Source of the DNA: Ectopseudomonas alcaliphila
Lineage (GTDB): Bacteria > Pseudomonadota > Gammaproteobacteria > Pseudomonadales > Pseudomonadaceae
NCBI RefSeq assembly: GCF_900101755.1
Contig: NZ_FNAE01000013.1
Coordinates: 1-64,000 of the forward strand
DNA: 64,000 bases
Direction of reading: 5' to 3'
In this document: positions 1 to 8,301 of the stretch, piece after piece
Layout of the letters: every line of letters starts with the position of its first letter
How positions within the stretch are numbered: position 1 is the stretch's first letter
The notes under the pieces: generated by a model
Databases searched by the model: none
What the model was told of the DNA's origin: nothing
Seen by the model: only the letters and a program-made list of their open reading frames with translations
Program-made: the position numbers and the translations under genes

Positions 1-405
1 ATGTTCCGCAAGCTGCTGGACGAAGGTCGTGCTGGTGAGAACTGCGGCGTGCTGCTGCGCGGCACCAAGCGTGATGAAGTCGAGCGTGGTCAGGTTCTGG
101 CCAAGCCGGGCACCATCAAGCCGCACACCAAGTTCGAAGCTGAAGTGTACGTTCTGTCCAAGGAAGAAGGTGGTCGTCACACCCCGTTCTTCAAGGGCTA
201 CCGTCCGCAGTTCTACTTCCGTACCACTGACGTGACCGGTTCGTGCGAACTGCCAGAAGGCGTTGAGATGGTAATGCCGGGCGACAACATCAAAATGGTT
301 GTCACCCTGATCAAGCCGATCGCCATGGAAGATGGTCTGCGTTTCGCGATTCGCGAAGGCGGCCGTACCGTTGGTGCTGGCGTGGTTGCCAAGATCGTCG
401 AGTAA
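1..405 (+). CDS. tuf: Elongation factor Tu, C-terminal part (cut by window start)
   Basis: This is the last 134 residues of EF-Tu, the GTPase that delivers aminoacyl-tRNA to the ribosome. The visible part covers the end of domain 2 and all of domain 3, including the VLAKPGTIKPHTKF and FYFRTTDVTG stretches. The GTPase domain lies upstream of the window, so the methionine at position 1 is internal, not the real start. EF-Tu is normally about 397 residues. Its place directly before rpsJ fits the rpsL-rpsG-fusA-tuf operon of Pseudomonas, and a strong terminator follows. Confidence 0.97.
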   Translation: MFRKLLDEGRAGENCGVLLRGTKRDEVERGQVLAKPGTIKPHTKFEAEVYVLSKEEGGRHTPFFKGYRPQFYFRTTDVTGSCELPEGVEMVMPGDNIKMVVTLIKPIAMEDGLRFAIREGGRTVGAGVVAKIVE

Positions 406-424
406 TCAACGATCCGCGGTATAG

Positions 425-452
425 AAAAGGGCCCTTCGGGGCCCTTTTCTTT
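425..452 (+). terminator. Rho-independent terminator after tuf
   Basis: A perfect 10-bp stem (425-434 with 439-448) closes on a TTCG tetraloop and runs into T-rich sequence. It ends the tuf transcript just before the S10 promoter. Confidence 0.88.
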
Positions 453-467
453 TGAACTGGTTAAAAG

Positions 468-496
468 TTGACACCCCTGGGGGGCATCCGTACAAT
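468..496 (+). promoter_or_regulatory. Sigma70 promoter of the S10 operon
   Basis: TTGACA at 468-473 and TACAAT at 491-496 are separated by exactly 17 bases, a near-consensus sigma70 promoter. Transcription would start near 503, giving a leader of about 58 bases before rpsJ. That is much shorter than the E. coli S10 leader that L4 regulates, so I infer no equivalent L4 leader structure here. Confidence 0.8.
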
Positions 497-560
497 TGCG
501 CCTCCCTCGAGCGGGCGTAGTCCGTCTGTGGGGATTAGCAGCTTGGAATCTGAGGTCAAA

Positions 561-872
561 ATGCAAAACCAACAAATCCGTATTCGGTTGAAGGCTTTTG
601 ACCATCGCCTGATCGATCAATCTACCCAGGAAATCGTGGAAACCGCGAAACGTACTGGTGCTCAGGTGCGTGGTCCGATTCCTCTGCCTACTCGTAAGGA
701 GCGGTATACCGTTCTGGTCTCCCCGCACGTCAACAAAGACGCGCGTGATCAGTACGAAATCCGCACTCATAAGCGTGTTCTGGACATCGTCCAGCCGACG
801 GATAAAACCGTTGACGCGCTGATGAAGCTTGACCTTGCGGCAGGCGTGGAAGTGCAGATCAGCCTCGGCTAA
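561..872 (+). CDS. rpsJ: 30S ribosomal protein S10
   Basis: S10 of 103 residues, the first gene of the S10 operon; it also serves as NusE in antitermination. The ATG at 561 gives the family start MQNQQIRIRLKAFD and normal length. An upstream in-frame start at 468 would lie on the -35 box and is rejected. The family motifs GPIPLPTRKERYTVL and SPHVNKDARDQ are present. Confidence 0.98.
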   Translation: MQNQQIRIRLKAFDHRLIDQSTQEIVETAKRTGAQVRGPIPLPTRKERYTVLVSPHVNKDARDQYEIRTHKRVLDIVQPTDKTVDALMKLDLAAGVEVQISLG

Positions 873-955
873 AACCTGGCGGTTTTAGTCGTGTAACGCT
901 CTGAAATGGGCGGCCATAGCGGGTGAAAGCCCCGTACACTCATGAGGTTTACAAC

Positions 956-1585
956 ATGACTATTGGTGTAGTCGGTCGTAAAGCGGGTATGACCCGTATT
1001 TTCACCGAAGAAGGTGTCTCCATTCCGGTTACGGTCATTGAGATCGAGCCGAATCGCGTCACCCAGTTTAAAACCGAAGAATCCGATGGCTATCGCGCAG
1101 TGCAAGTCACTGTCGGTGAGCGTCGTGCTTCGCGTGTCACAGCAGCTCAAGCTGGCCACTTCGCCAAGGCGAACGTCGCGGCAGGTCGCACCGTTCTGGA
1201 ATTCCGTCTTGAAGAAGGCGACTACCAGGCTGGCGATCTGATCAACGCTGAAATTTTCCAAGCTGGTCAACTGGTCGATGTGACCGGTCAGTCCAAAGGT
1301 AAAGGCTTCGCCGGTACCATCAAGCGTTGGAACTTCCGCGGCCAGGACAACACTCACGGCAACTCCGTGTCCCACCGTGTTCCGGGTTCCATTGGCCAGT
1401 GCCAGACCCCGGGTCGCGTATTCAAGGGCAAGAAGATGTCCGGCCACATGGGTGCTGAGCGCGTTACCGTGCAGTCCCTGGAAGTCGTACGCGTAGACGC
1501 CGAGCGTAATCTGCTGCTGGTCAAGGGTGCCGTTCCTGGCGCTACTGGCGGCGACGTTATCGTTCGTCCGGCTGCCAAGGCGTAA
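956..1585 (+). CDS. rplC: 50S ribosomal protein L3
   Basis: L3 of 209 residues, a primary binder at the 3' end of 23S rRNA. The start at 956 (MTIGVVGRKAGMTRIF) matches the family; an in-frame start at 923 would add a foreign 11-residue extension. The loop GNSVSHRVPGSIGQCQTPG reaches toward the peptidyl transferase centre and contains the glutamine methylated by PrmB in E. coli. Confidence 0.98.
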   Translation: MTIGVVGRKAGMTRIFTEEGVSIPVTVIEIEPNRVTQFKTEESDGYRAVQVTVGERRASRVTAAQAGHFAKANVAAGRTVLEFRLEEGDYQAGDLINAEIFQAGQLVDVTGQSKGKGFAGTIKRWNFRGQDNTHGNSVSHRVPGSIGQCQTPGRVFKGKKMSGHMGAERVTVQSLEVVRVDAERNLLLVKGAVPGATGGDVIVRPAAKA

Positions 1586-1599
1586 GGGGAGAATCTGAG

Positions 1600-2202
1600 A
1601 TGCAATTGAATGTAAATGGCGCTCAGGCGATTGAAGTGTCGGAAGCGACCTTCGGTGGCGAGTTCAACGAGACACTGGTTCACCAAGCAGTCGTGGCCTA
1701 CATGGCTGGCGGCCGTCAGGGCACCAAGGGTCAGAAGTCCCGTTCCGACGTTTCCGGTGGCGGTAAGCGCCCCTGGCGTCAGAAGGGCACTGGTCGTGCT
1801 CGTGCTGGTACCACTCGTGGTCCGATCTGGCGTGGCGGTGGTGTGACCTTTGCTGCGTCCACCCGCAACCATGATCAAAAGCTGAACAAGAAGATGTACC
1901 GCGCAGCTCTGCGCTCCATCCTTGCTGAGCTGGTTCGTACCGACCGTCTGGTCGTGGTCGAAGACTTCGCCGTTGACGCGCCGAAGACCAAGACCCTGCT
2001 GGCCAAACTCAATGGCCTGGGCCTGACCGACGTGCTGATCGTATCCGACGCTGTCGATGAGAACCTGTACCTGGCTGCCCGCAACCTGCCGCACGTTGAT
2101 GTACGTGACGTTCAGGGTTCCGATCCGGTCAGCCTGATCGCGTACGAGAAGGTGCTGGTCACCGTTTCGGCCGTGAAGAAATTCGAGGAGCTGCTGGGAT
2201 GA
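1600..2202 (+). CDS. rplD: 50S ribosomal protein L4
   Basis: L4 of 200 residues, which lines the nascent peptide exit tunnel. The tunnel loop is visible as the Gly/Arg-rich QGTKGQKSRSDVSGGGKRPW and GRARAG segments. In E. coli L4 represses its own operon, but no long leader is seen here. Its stop overlaps the rplW start by four bases (ATGA), implying translational coupling. Confidence 0.98.
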   Translation: MQLNVNGAQAIEVSEATFGGEFNETLVHQAVVAYMAGGRQGTKGQKSRSDVSGGGKRPWRQKGTGRARAGTTRGPIWRGGGVTFAASTRNHDQKLNKKMYRAALRSILAELVRTDRLVVVEDFAVDAPKTKTLLAKLNGLGLTDVLIVSDAVDENLYLAARNLPHVDVRDVQGSDPVSLIAYEKVLVTVSAVKKFEELLG

Positions 2203-2498
2203 ACCAGGAACGCGTATTCAAAGTGCTGCTTGGCCCGCACATCTCCGAGAAGGCCACGGTTCTGGCTGACAAGCAAGGTCAGTTCGTTTTCAAAGTCGCT
2301 ACCGATGCGACCAAGCTGGAAATCAAGAAGGCTGTCGAAGGCCTGTTCGGCGTGAAGGTTGAGCGCGTTACTACTCAGAACGTTCTGGGTAAGAGCAAGC
2401 GCACCGCTCGCGGTCTGGGCAAGCGTAACGACTGGAAGAAGGCAGTTATCTCCCTTCAGCCGGGCCAAGAACTCGATTTCACCAGCAGTGCTGAGTAA
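2199..2498 (+). CDS. rplW: 50S ribosomal protein L23
   Basis: L23 of 99 residues, located at the tunnel exit where SRP and trigger factor dock. The start MNQERVFKVLLGPHISEKAT and the GLFGVKVERV core match the family. The ATG lies inside the rplD stop region (ATGA). Confidence 0.98.
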   Translation: MNQERVFKVLLGPHISEKATVLADKQGQFVFKVATDATKLEIKKAVEGLFGVKVERVTTQNVLGKSKRTARGLGKRNDWKKAVISLQPGQELDFTSSAE

Positions 2499-2512
2499 GG
2501 AAGGGGTGCATC

Positions 2513-3337
2513 ATGGCAATCGTTAAATGCAAACCGACTTCCGCTGGCCGCCGTTTTGTGGTCAAGGTGGTCAATCAGGAGCTGCACAAAGGCGCTCCGT
2601 ACGCTCCGCTGCTCGAGAAGAAGTCGAAGTCCGGTGGTCGTAACAACAATGGCCGTATTACCACCCGTCATATCGGTGGTGGTCATAAGCAGCATTACCG
2701 TCTGGTCGACTTCCGTCGCAGCGACAAGGATGGCATTCCTGCCACCGTCGAGCGCGTGGAATACGATCCGAACCGTACTGCTCACATCGCTCTGCTGAAA
2801 TACGCTGACGGCGAACGTCGCTACATCATCGCTCCGAAGGGCGTTTCTGCTGGCGACCAGCTGATTGCGGGCATCATGGCTCCGATCAAGCCGGGCAACA
2901 GCCTGCAGCTGCGTAACATTCCGGTAGGTTCGACCGTTCACGGTATCGAGCTGAAGCCGGGTAAAGGTGCTCAGATCGCTCGTTCCGCTGGTGCTTCCGC
3001 TCAGCTGATCGCTCGTGAAGGTGCCTATGTGACTCTGCGTCTGCGCTCCGGCGAAATGCGCAAAGTCCTTTCCGAGTGCCGTGCGACCCTGGGCGAAGTC
3101 TCGAACTCCGAGCACAGCCTGCGTTCGCTGGGTAAGGCCGGTGCCAAGCGCTGGCGCGGTGTTCGTCCGACTGTTCGTGGTGTTGCCATGAACCCGGTTG
3201 ATCACCCGCACGGTGGTGGTGAGGGTCGTACCTCCGGTGGTCGTCATCCGGTGTCGCCATGGGGCTTCCCGACCAAGGGCGCGAAAACCCGTGCTAACAA
3301 GCGCACCGACAACATGATCGTCCGTCGTCGCAAGTAA
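2513..3337 (+). CDS. rplB: 50S ribosomal protein L2
   Basis: L2 of 274 residues, needed for subunit joining and peptidyl transfer. It contains the invariant VDHPHGGGEGR motif about 44 residues from the end, which carries the histidine equivalent to E. coli His229. Start and length are canonical. Confidence 0.98.
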   Translation: MAIVKCKPTSAGRRFVVKVVNQELHKGAPYAPLLEKKSKSGGRNNNGRITTRHIGGGHKQHYRLVDFRRSDKDGIPATVERVEYDPNRTAHIALLKYADGERRYIIAPKGVSAGDQLIAGIMAPIKPGNSLQLRNIPVGSTVHGIELKPGKGAQIARSAGASAQLIAREGAYVTLRLRSGEMRKVLSECRATLGEVSNSEHSLRSLGKAGAKRWRGVRPTVRGVAMNPVDHPHGGGEGRTSGGRHPVSPWGFPTKGAKTRANKRTDNMIVRRRK

Positions 3338-3353
3338 ATAGAGGGATACGACA

Positions 3354-3629
3354 GTGCCACGTTCTCTGAAAAAAGGTCCTTTTATCGATCTTCACCTACT
3401 GAAGAAGGTCGAAGCGGCGGTGGAAAAGGGCGAGCGCAAACCGGTTAAGACCTGGTCGCGTCGTTCCATGATCCTGCCGCAGATGGTCGGTCTGACCATC
3501 GCTGTGCATAACGGTCGTCAACATGTCCCGGTCCTCGTGAACGAAGACATGGTCGGCCACAAACTGGGCGAATTTGCCGGCACGCGTACCTATCGTGGTC
3601 ACGTTGCCGACAAGAAAGGCAAGCGTTAA
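3354..3629 (+). CDS. rpsS: 30S ribosomal protein S19
   Basis: S19 of 91 residues, which binds 16S rRNA in the subunit head beside S13. It starts with GTG at 3354 ([15 protein letters not shown]), preceded by a GAGGG ribosome binding site. The [17 protein letters not shown] segment is typical. Confidence 0.98.
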
Positions 3630-3640
3630 GGGGTTTGGAA

Positions 3641-3973
3641 ATGGAAGTAGCCGCTAAGTTGTCGGGCGCTCGCATCTCCGCCCAGAAAGCTCGCCTGGTC
3701 GCCGACCAGATCCGCGGGAAGAAGGTGGGCGAAGCGCTCAACCTGCTGGCTTTCAGCAGCAAGAAAGCCGCCGAGATCATGAAGAAAGTGCTGGAGTCGG
3801 CCGTTGCCAACGCCGAGCACAACGAAGGCGCAGACGTTGATGACCTGAAGGTCAGCACCGTTTTCGTCAACGAAGGGCGTTCGCTTAAGCGCATCATGCC
3901 GCGTGCCAAAGGCCGTGCTGATCGCATCGTCAAGCGGTCTTGCCATATCACTGTCAAGGTTGCGGACAAGTAA
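3641..3973 (+). CDS. rplV: 50S ribosomal protein L22
   Basis: L22 of 110 residues, another tunnel-lining protein. The ATG at 3641 gives [20 protein letters not shown]; a TTG two codons upstream is less likely. The beta-hairpin tip [11 protein letters not shown] is where macrolide resistance changes occur in other bacteria; nothing unusual is seen here. Confidence 0.98.
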
Positions 3974-3986
3974 CGGAGTCGATCAG

Positions 3987-4673
3987 ATGGGTCAGAAAGT
4001 ACATCCCGTTGGCATCCGCCTGGGAATCGTCAAGGATCACACTTCGGTTTGGTATGCAGATGGTCGCACTTACGCCGACTACCTGAACGCCGACCTGAAG
4101 GTTCGTGCATACCTGCAAGACAAACTAAAAAGCGCGTCCGTTAGCCGTATCGACATCGCTCGCCCGGCTCAAACCGCACGCATCACCATCCACACCGCTC
4201 GTCCCGGCATCGTGATCGGCAAGAAAGGTGAAGATGTTGAGAAGCTGCGTCAGGACCTGACCAAGCAAATGGGTGTGCCGGTGCACATCAACATCGAAGA
4301 GATCCGCAAGCCGGAGCTCGACGGTATGCTGGTTGCACAGAGCGTAGCTCAGCAGCTGGAGCGCCGCGTAATGTTCCGTCGCGCCATGAAGCGCGCCGTA
4401 CAGAACGCCATGCGTATTGGTGCCAAGGGCATCAAGATCCAGGTGAGTGGTCGTCTTGGTGGCGCTGAAATCGCCCGTACCGAGTGGTATCGCGAAGGTC
4501 GTGTGCCCCTGCACACCCTGCGTGCAGATATCGATTACGCCACCTACGAAGCGCACACCACTTACGGTGTGATCGGCGTCAAGGTTTGGATCTTCAAGGG
4601 TGAGGTCATTGGTGGCCGCACTGAAGAGCTGAAGCCGCAAGCGCCCGCTCCTCGTAAAGCTGCTAAGAAATAA
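3987..4673 (+). CDS. rpsC: 30S ribosomal protein S3
   Basis: S3 of 228 residues, at the mRNA entry channel. The start MGQKVHPVGIRLGI is canonical. A type II KH domain is visible with its GxxG loop at residues 78-81 (GKKG). The C-terminal tail is Ala/Pro/Lys-rich. An upstream in-frame start at 3903 would overlap rplV and is rejected. Confidence 0.98.
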   Translation: MGQKVHPVGIRLGIVKDHTSVWYADGRTYADYLNADLKVRAYLQDKLKSASVSRIDIARPAQTARITIHTARPGIVIGKKGEDVEKLRQDLTKQMGVPVHINIEEIRKPELDGMLVAQSVAQQLERRVMFRRAMKRAVQNAMRIGAKGIKIQVSGRLGGAEIARTEWYREGRVPLHTLRADIDYATYEAHTTYGVIGVKVWIFKGEVIGGRTEELKPQAPAPRKAAKK

Positions 4674-4685
4674 GGAGTACGCATC

Positions 4686-5099
4686 ATGTTGCAACCAAAG
4701 CGTACGAAGTTCCGCAAGCAGATGACCGGCCACAACCGTGGTCTGGCTCAGCGCGGTAGCAAGGTCAGCTTCGGCGAGTTCGCGCTGAAGTCTGTCGCCC
4801 GCGGTCGTCTCACCGCCCGCCAGATCGAGTCCGCTCGTCGTGCTCTGACTCGTCACGTAAAACGTGGCGGCAAGATCTGGATTCGCGTATTCCCGGACAA
4901 GCCGGTTACCAAGAAGCCTCTCGAAGTGCGGATGGGTAAAGGTAAGGGTGGCGTCGAATACTGGGTAGCCCAGATCCAGCCAGGCAAGGTCCTGTACGAG
5001 ATCGAAGGCGTTTCCGAAGAGCTGGCGCGTGAGGCTTTCGCCCTGGCTGCTGCAAAGCTGCCGCTCGCCACCACCTTTGTTAAGCGGACGGTGATGTGA
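4686..5099 (+). CDS. rplP: 50S ribosomal protein L16
   Basis: L16 of 137 residues, at the A-site tRNA binding region of the large subunit. It starts MLQPKRTKFRKQMTGHNRG and contains the conserved RVFPDKPVTKKP and RMGKGKG motifs. Its TGA shares one base with the rpmC ATG (TGATG). Confidence 0.98.
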   Translation: MLQPKRTKFRKQMTGHNRGLAQRGSKVSFGEFALKSVARGRLTARQIESARRALTRHVKRGGKIWIRVFPDKPVTKKPLEVRMGKGKGGVEYWVAQIQPGKVLYEIEGVSEELAREAFALAAAKLPLATTFVKRTVM

Positions 5100-5290
5100 T
5101 GAAAGCGACCGAACTTCGTGAAAAAACCGCACAGCAACTGAACGAGCAACTGCTCGGTCTGCTGCGCGACCAGTTCAATCTGCGCATGCAGAAAGCAACT
5201 GGCCAGTTGGGGCAGTCTCACCTGCTCTCGCAAGTTAAGCGCGACATCGCTCGTGTGAAAACTGTGCTCAACCAGCAGGCAGGTAAGTGA
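5099..5290 (+). CDS. rpmC: 50S ribosomal protein L29
   Basis: L29 of 63 residues, two helices packed beside L23 at the tunnel exit. The ATG at 5099 (MKATELREKTAQQLNEQL) overlaps the rplP stop. A GTG one codon upstream is in frame, but the ATG fits the family. Confidence 0.97.
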   Translation: MKATELREKTAQQLNEQLLGLLRDQFNLRMQKATGQLGQSHLLSQVKRDIARVKTVLNQQAGK

Positions 5291-5292
5291 TC

Positions 5293-5559
5293 ATGGCTGA
5301 AGCCGAAAAAACAGTCCGTACGCTGACCGGCCGTGTTGTCAGCGACAAGATGGACAAGACCATCACCGTTCTGATCGAGCGCCGTGTAAAGCACCCGATC
5401 TACGGTAAATACGTCAAGCGTTCGACCAAACTGCACGCTCACGACGAAACCAACCAGTGCAAGATCGGCGACAAGGTTTCCATTCGCGAAACCCGTCCGC
5501 AGTCCAAGACCAAGTCCTGGGCTCTGGTTGAAGTCGTCGAACGCGCAGTTGACGTCTAA
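5293..5559 (+). CDS. rpsQ: 30S ribosomal protein S17
   Basis: S17 of 88 residues, an OB-fold primary 16S rRNA binder. The start at 5293 (MAEAEKTVRTLTGRVVSDKMDKT) is two bases after the rpmC stop. The KRSTKLHAHDETNQCKIGD segment is family-typical. Confidence 0.98.
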   Translation: MAEAEKTVRTLTGRVVSDKMDKTITVLIERRVKHPIYGKYVKRSTKLHAHDETNQCKIGDKVSIRETRPQSKTKSWALVEVVERAVDV

Positions 5560-5582
5560 GGGCTAGGGGTCGGAGAAATTTT

Positions 5583-5951
5583 ATGATTCAGACTCAATCC
5601 ATGCTCGATGTTGCTGACAACAGTGGTGCACGTCGCGTTATGTGCATCAAGGTGCTGGGCGGCTCTCATCGTCGCTACGCCGGCATCGGCGACATCATCA
5701 AGGTCACCGTCAAGGAAGCAATTCCGCGCGGCAAAGTGAAGAAAGGTCAGGTCATGACCGCAGTGGTTGTTCGTACCCGTCACGGCGTTCGTCGTGCCGA
5801 CGGTTCGATCATCCGCTTCGACGGCAACGCTGCTGTTCTGCTGAACAACAAGCAAGAGCCGATCGGTACCCGTATCTTCGGGCCAGTGACCCGTGAACTG
5901 CGTTCCGAGAAGTTCATGAAGATCGTCTCGCTCGCCCCTGAAGTGCTTTAA
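5583..5951 (+). CDS. rplN: 50S ribosomal protein L14
   Basis: L14 of 122 residues, first gene of the spc block. It starts MIQTQSMLDVADNSGARRVM and contains GDIIKVTVKEAIPRGKVKKG. It binds 23S rRNA at the subunit interface and, by family knowledge, the silencing factor RsfS. Confidence 0.98.
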   Translation: MIQTQSMLDVADNSGARRVMCIKVLGGSHRRYAGIGDIIKVTVKEAIPRGKVKKGQVMTAVVVRTRHGVRRADGSIIRFDGNAAVLLNNKQEPIGTRIFGPVTRELRSEKFMKIVSLAPEVL

Positions 5952-5962
5952 GGAGATCCGAC

Positions 5963-6277
5963 ATGCAAAAGATTCGTCGTGACGACGAGATCATCGTGAT
6001 CGCCGGTAAAGACAAAGGTAAGCGCGGTAAGGTGCTCAAGGTTCTCGCTGACGACCGTCTGGTCGTCGGTGGCATTAACCTGGTGAAGCGTCATACCAAG
6101 CCGAACCCGATGTCGGGCGTTCAAGGCGGTATCGTCGAGAAAGAAGCGCCTCTGCACGCTTCCAACGTTGCCATCTTCAACTCTGAGACCAACAAGGCTG
6201 ACCGCGTTGGCTTCAAGACCGAAGACGGCAAGAAAATTCGTGTCTTCAAGTCCACCCAGAAGCCGGTTGGCGCTTGA
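5963..6277 (+). CDS. rplX: 50S ribosomal protein L24
   Basis: L24 of 104 residues, an early assembly protein of the large subunit. A KOW motif is visible near the N-terminus (VIAGKDKGKRGKVLKVL), followed by VGGINLVKRHTKPNP. The AAGGAG site lies just before the ATG. Confidence 0.98.
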   Translation: MQKIRRDDEIIVIAGKDKGKRGKVLKVLADDRLVVGGINLVKRHTKPNPMSGVQGGIVEKEAPLHASNVAIFNSETNKADRVGFKTEDGKKIRVFKSTQKPVGA

Positions 6278-6296
6278 GAATCCGTAGGTAAATACC

Positions 6297-6836
6297 ATGG
6301 CACGACTGAAAGAGATTTACCGGAAGGAAATCGCGCCCAAGCTGAAGGAAGAACTGAAGCTGGCGAACGTGATGGAAGTTCCGCGCATCACCAAGATCAC
6401 CCTGAACATGGGCCTGGGCGAAGCGATCGGTGACAAGAAGATCATCGAAAACGCTGTTGCCGACCTCGAGAAGATTACCGGTCAGAAAGTCGTTGTGACT
6501 CATGCCCGCAAGTCGATCGCAGGTTTCAAGGTTCGTGAAGGTTGGCCGATTGGCGTCAAGGTCACTCTGCGTCGCGAGCGTATGTACGAGTTCCTGGATC
6601 GTCTGCTGTCCATCTCCCTGCCGCGCGTGCGTGACTTCCGCGGCCTGAATGCCAAGTCCTTCGATGGTCGTGGCAACTACAGCATGGGCGTGAAAGAGCA
6701 GATCATCTTCCCGGAAATCGATTACGACAAAATCGATGCGCTGCGTGGTCTGGACATCACCCTGACTACCACTGCCCGTAACGATGATGAAGGCCGCGCT
6801 CTGCTGCGTGCTTTCAACTTCCCGTTCCGCAACTGA
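6297..6836 (+). CDS. rplE: 50S ribosomal protein L5
   Basis: L5 of 179 residues, a 5S rRNA binder contacting P-site tRNA. Conserved blocks are ITLNMGLGEAIGDKK, HARKSIAGFKVREGWPIG and the terminal RALLRAFNFPF. In E. coli S8 represses the spc operon by binding mRNA at the start of this gene; I did not establish an S8 site here. Confidence 0.98.
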   Translation: MARLKEIYRKEIAPKLKEELKLANVMEVPRITKITLNMGLGEAIGDKKIIENAVADLEKITGQKVVVTHARKSIAGFKVREGWPIGVKVTLRRERMYEFLDRLLSISLPRVRDFRGLNAKSFDGRGNYSMGVKEQIIFPEIDYDKIDALRGLDITLTTTARNDDEGRALLRAFNFPFRN

Positions 6837-6850
6837 TCGGAGTCTGGATA

Positions 6851-7156
6851 ATGGCCAAGACAAGCATGAAGAACCGCGAGCTGAAGCGTCAGCAAACGGT
6901 TGCCAAGTACGCCAAGAAGCGTGCCGAGCTGAAAGCCACCATCGCTAATCCGAACACCAGTCCGGAAGCGCGTTGGGAAGCCCAGGTCGCACTGCAGAAG
7001 CAGCCGCGTGACGCCAGCGCTTCGCGCCTGCGTAACCGCTGCCGCATCACCGGCCGTCCGCACGGCGTTTACCGCAAGTTCGGTCTGTCGCGTAACAAGC
7101 TGCGCGAAGCCGCCATGCGCGGTGACGTACCGGGCCTGGTGAAAGCCAGCTGGTAA
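6851..7156 (+). CDS. rpsN: 30S ribosomal protein S14, zinc-independent form
   Basis: S14 of 101 residues. It is the long form without the CxxC pairs of the zinc-binding form (only one Cys, in LRNRCRITGRPHG), so it needs no zinc. It is followed by a strong terminator hairpin rather than running directly into rpsH. Confidence 0.97.
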   Translation: MAKTSMKNRELKRQQTVAKYAKKRAELKATIANPNTSPEARWEAQVALQKQPRDASASRLRNRCRITGRPHGVYRKFGLSRNKLREAAMRGDVPGLVKASW

Positions 7157-7172
7157 TCAGCCGTAGCTGTAA

Positions 7173-7204
7173 GCAAAGCCGGCCTTGTGCCGGCTTTGCC
7201 TTTT
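7173..7204 (+). terminator. Terminator-like hairpin after rpsN
   Basis: A perfect 11-bp stem (7173-7183 with 7189-7199), a 5-base loop and a CTTTT tail. It would terminate or attenuate transcription in the middle of the spc operon. Confidence 0.75.
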
Positions 7205-7210
7205 ATTGAA

Positions 7211-7235
7211 CAAGCCCCTTTTGGGGCTTGCTTCA
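7211..7235 (+). terminator. Second hairpin between rpsN and rpsH
   Basis: An 8-bp stem (7211-7218 with 7223-7230) around a TTTT loop, followed by CTTCATTTTT. It lies directly after the first hairpin and may reinforce termination. Confidence 0.5.
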
Positions 7236-7256
7236 TTTTTGATCGGTCTCTAGAAT
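7228..7256 (+). promoter_or_regulatory. Probable internal promoter before rpsH
   Basis: TTGCTT (7228-7233) and TAGAAT (7251-7256) are 17 bases apart. The promoter would restart transcription downstream of the two hairpins and drive rpsH to rpmJ. The -35 overlaps the 3' arm of the second hairpin. Confidence 0.5.
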
Positions 7257-7307
7257 GTCCGGCTCTCCTGAGCCTGGTATTTCCATGCCGAGCTTTTGGA
7301 TGATCCC

Positions 7308-7330
7308 ACAGCCTTCGGGCTGTTCTTTTT
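7308..7330 (+). terminator. TTCG-loop hairpin in the rpsH leader
   Basis: ACAGCC (7308-7313) pairs with GGCTGT (7318-7323) around a TTCG tetraloop, followed by TCTTTTTG. It sits about 20 bases before the rpsH ATG, so it could be an attenuator or a leader structure. Confidence 0.5.
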
Positions 7331-7350
7331 GTATCAGGAGCGTCTAGCCC

Positions 7351-7743
7351 ATGAGTATGCAGGACCCGTTAGCGGACATGCTAACTCGTATCCGTAATGC
7401 CCAGATGGCTGAAAAGTCCGTCGTAAGCATGCCTTCTTCCACTCTGAAGGTAGCAGTAGCCAAAGTTCTGAAAGACGAAGGTTACATTGCGGGTTATGAA
7501 GTCAATGGTGAAGCCAAGCCACAACTGTCCATCGAGCTGAAGTACTTCGAAGGCCGTCCGGTCATCGAGGAAGTCAAGCGCGTGAGCCGTCCTGGCCTTC
7601 GTCAATACAAATCCGTCGATGACCTGCCGAAGGTTCGCGGCGGTCTCGGTGTTTCCATCGTCTCCACCAACAAAGGTGTGATGACGGATCGCGCTGCGCG
7701 CGCTGCCGGTGTCGGCGGCGAAGTGCTCTGCACCGTCTTCTAA
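7351..7743 (+). CDS. rpsH: 30S ribosomal protein S8
   Basis: S8 of 130 residues, a primary 16S rRNA binder and the translational repressor of the spc operon in E. coli. It starts MSMQDPLADMLTRIRNAQ and ends with GVGGEVLCTVF, both canonical. A CAGGAG site precedes the ATG. The 194-base gap before it holds three hairpins and a probable promoter. Confidence 0.98.
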   Translation: MSMQDPLADMLTRIRNAQMAEKSVVSMPSSTLKVAVAKVLKDEGYIAGYEVNGEAKPQLSIELKYFEGRPVIEEVKRVSRPGLRQYKSVDDLPKVRGGLGVSIVSTNKGVMTDRAARAAGVGGEVLCTVF

Positions 7744-7756
7744 GGGGGGGATAAGC

Positions 7757-8290
7757 ATGTCTCGCGTTGCTAAGAACCCCGTTGTGCTGCCTGCCGGTGT
7801 CGAGATCAAACTCGCCGGTCAGCAGCTCTCGGTCAAGGGTGCCAAGGGCGCTCTGGAACTGAACGTTCACTCGTCCGTTGAAGTGATCCAGGAAGGTAGC
7901 GAACTGCGTTTCGCCGCTCGTAATGGCGATCAGCAGAACCGCGCTATGGCCGGTACTACTCGCGCCCTGGTGAACAACATGGTCATCGGTGTCAGCCAAG
8001 GCTTCGAGCGTAAGCTGCAGCTGGTCGGCGTGGGCTACAAAGCTCAAGCCAAAGGCCAGGTGCTGAACCTCGCACTGGGCTTCTCCCACCCGATCGACTA
8101 CGAACTGCCGGAAGGCGTCGTGGCTGAAACCCCGAACCAGACCGAAATCCTGATCAAGGGTATCGACAAGCAACTGGTGGGTCAGGTGGCTGCGGAAATC
8201 CGTGACTTCCGTCGTCCTGAGCCCTACAAGGGCAAAGGCGTTCGTTACGCGGATGAAGTTGTCCGTCGTAAAGAAGCCAAGAAGAAGTAA
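7757..8290 (+). CDS. rplF: 50S ribosomal protein L6
   Basis: L6 of 177 residues, near the factor-binding site of the large subunit. The ATG at 7757 gives MSRVAKNPVVLPAGVEIKL. Family motifs include LVGVGYKAQAKG and the end FRRPEPYKGKGVRYADE. An earlier in-frame start at 7709 would overlap rpsH and is rejected. Confidence 0.98.
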   Translation: MSRVAKNPVVLPAGVEIKLAGQQLSVKGAKGALELNVHSSVEVIQEGSELRFAARNGDQQNRAMAGTTRALVNNMVIGVSQGFERKLQLVGVGYKAQAKGQVLNLALGFSHPIDYELPEGVVAETPNQTEILIKGIDKQLVGQVAAEIRDFRRPEPYKGKGVRYADEVVRRKEAKKK

Positions 8291-8301
8291 GGGGCTGAAA
8301 A

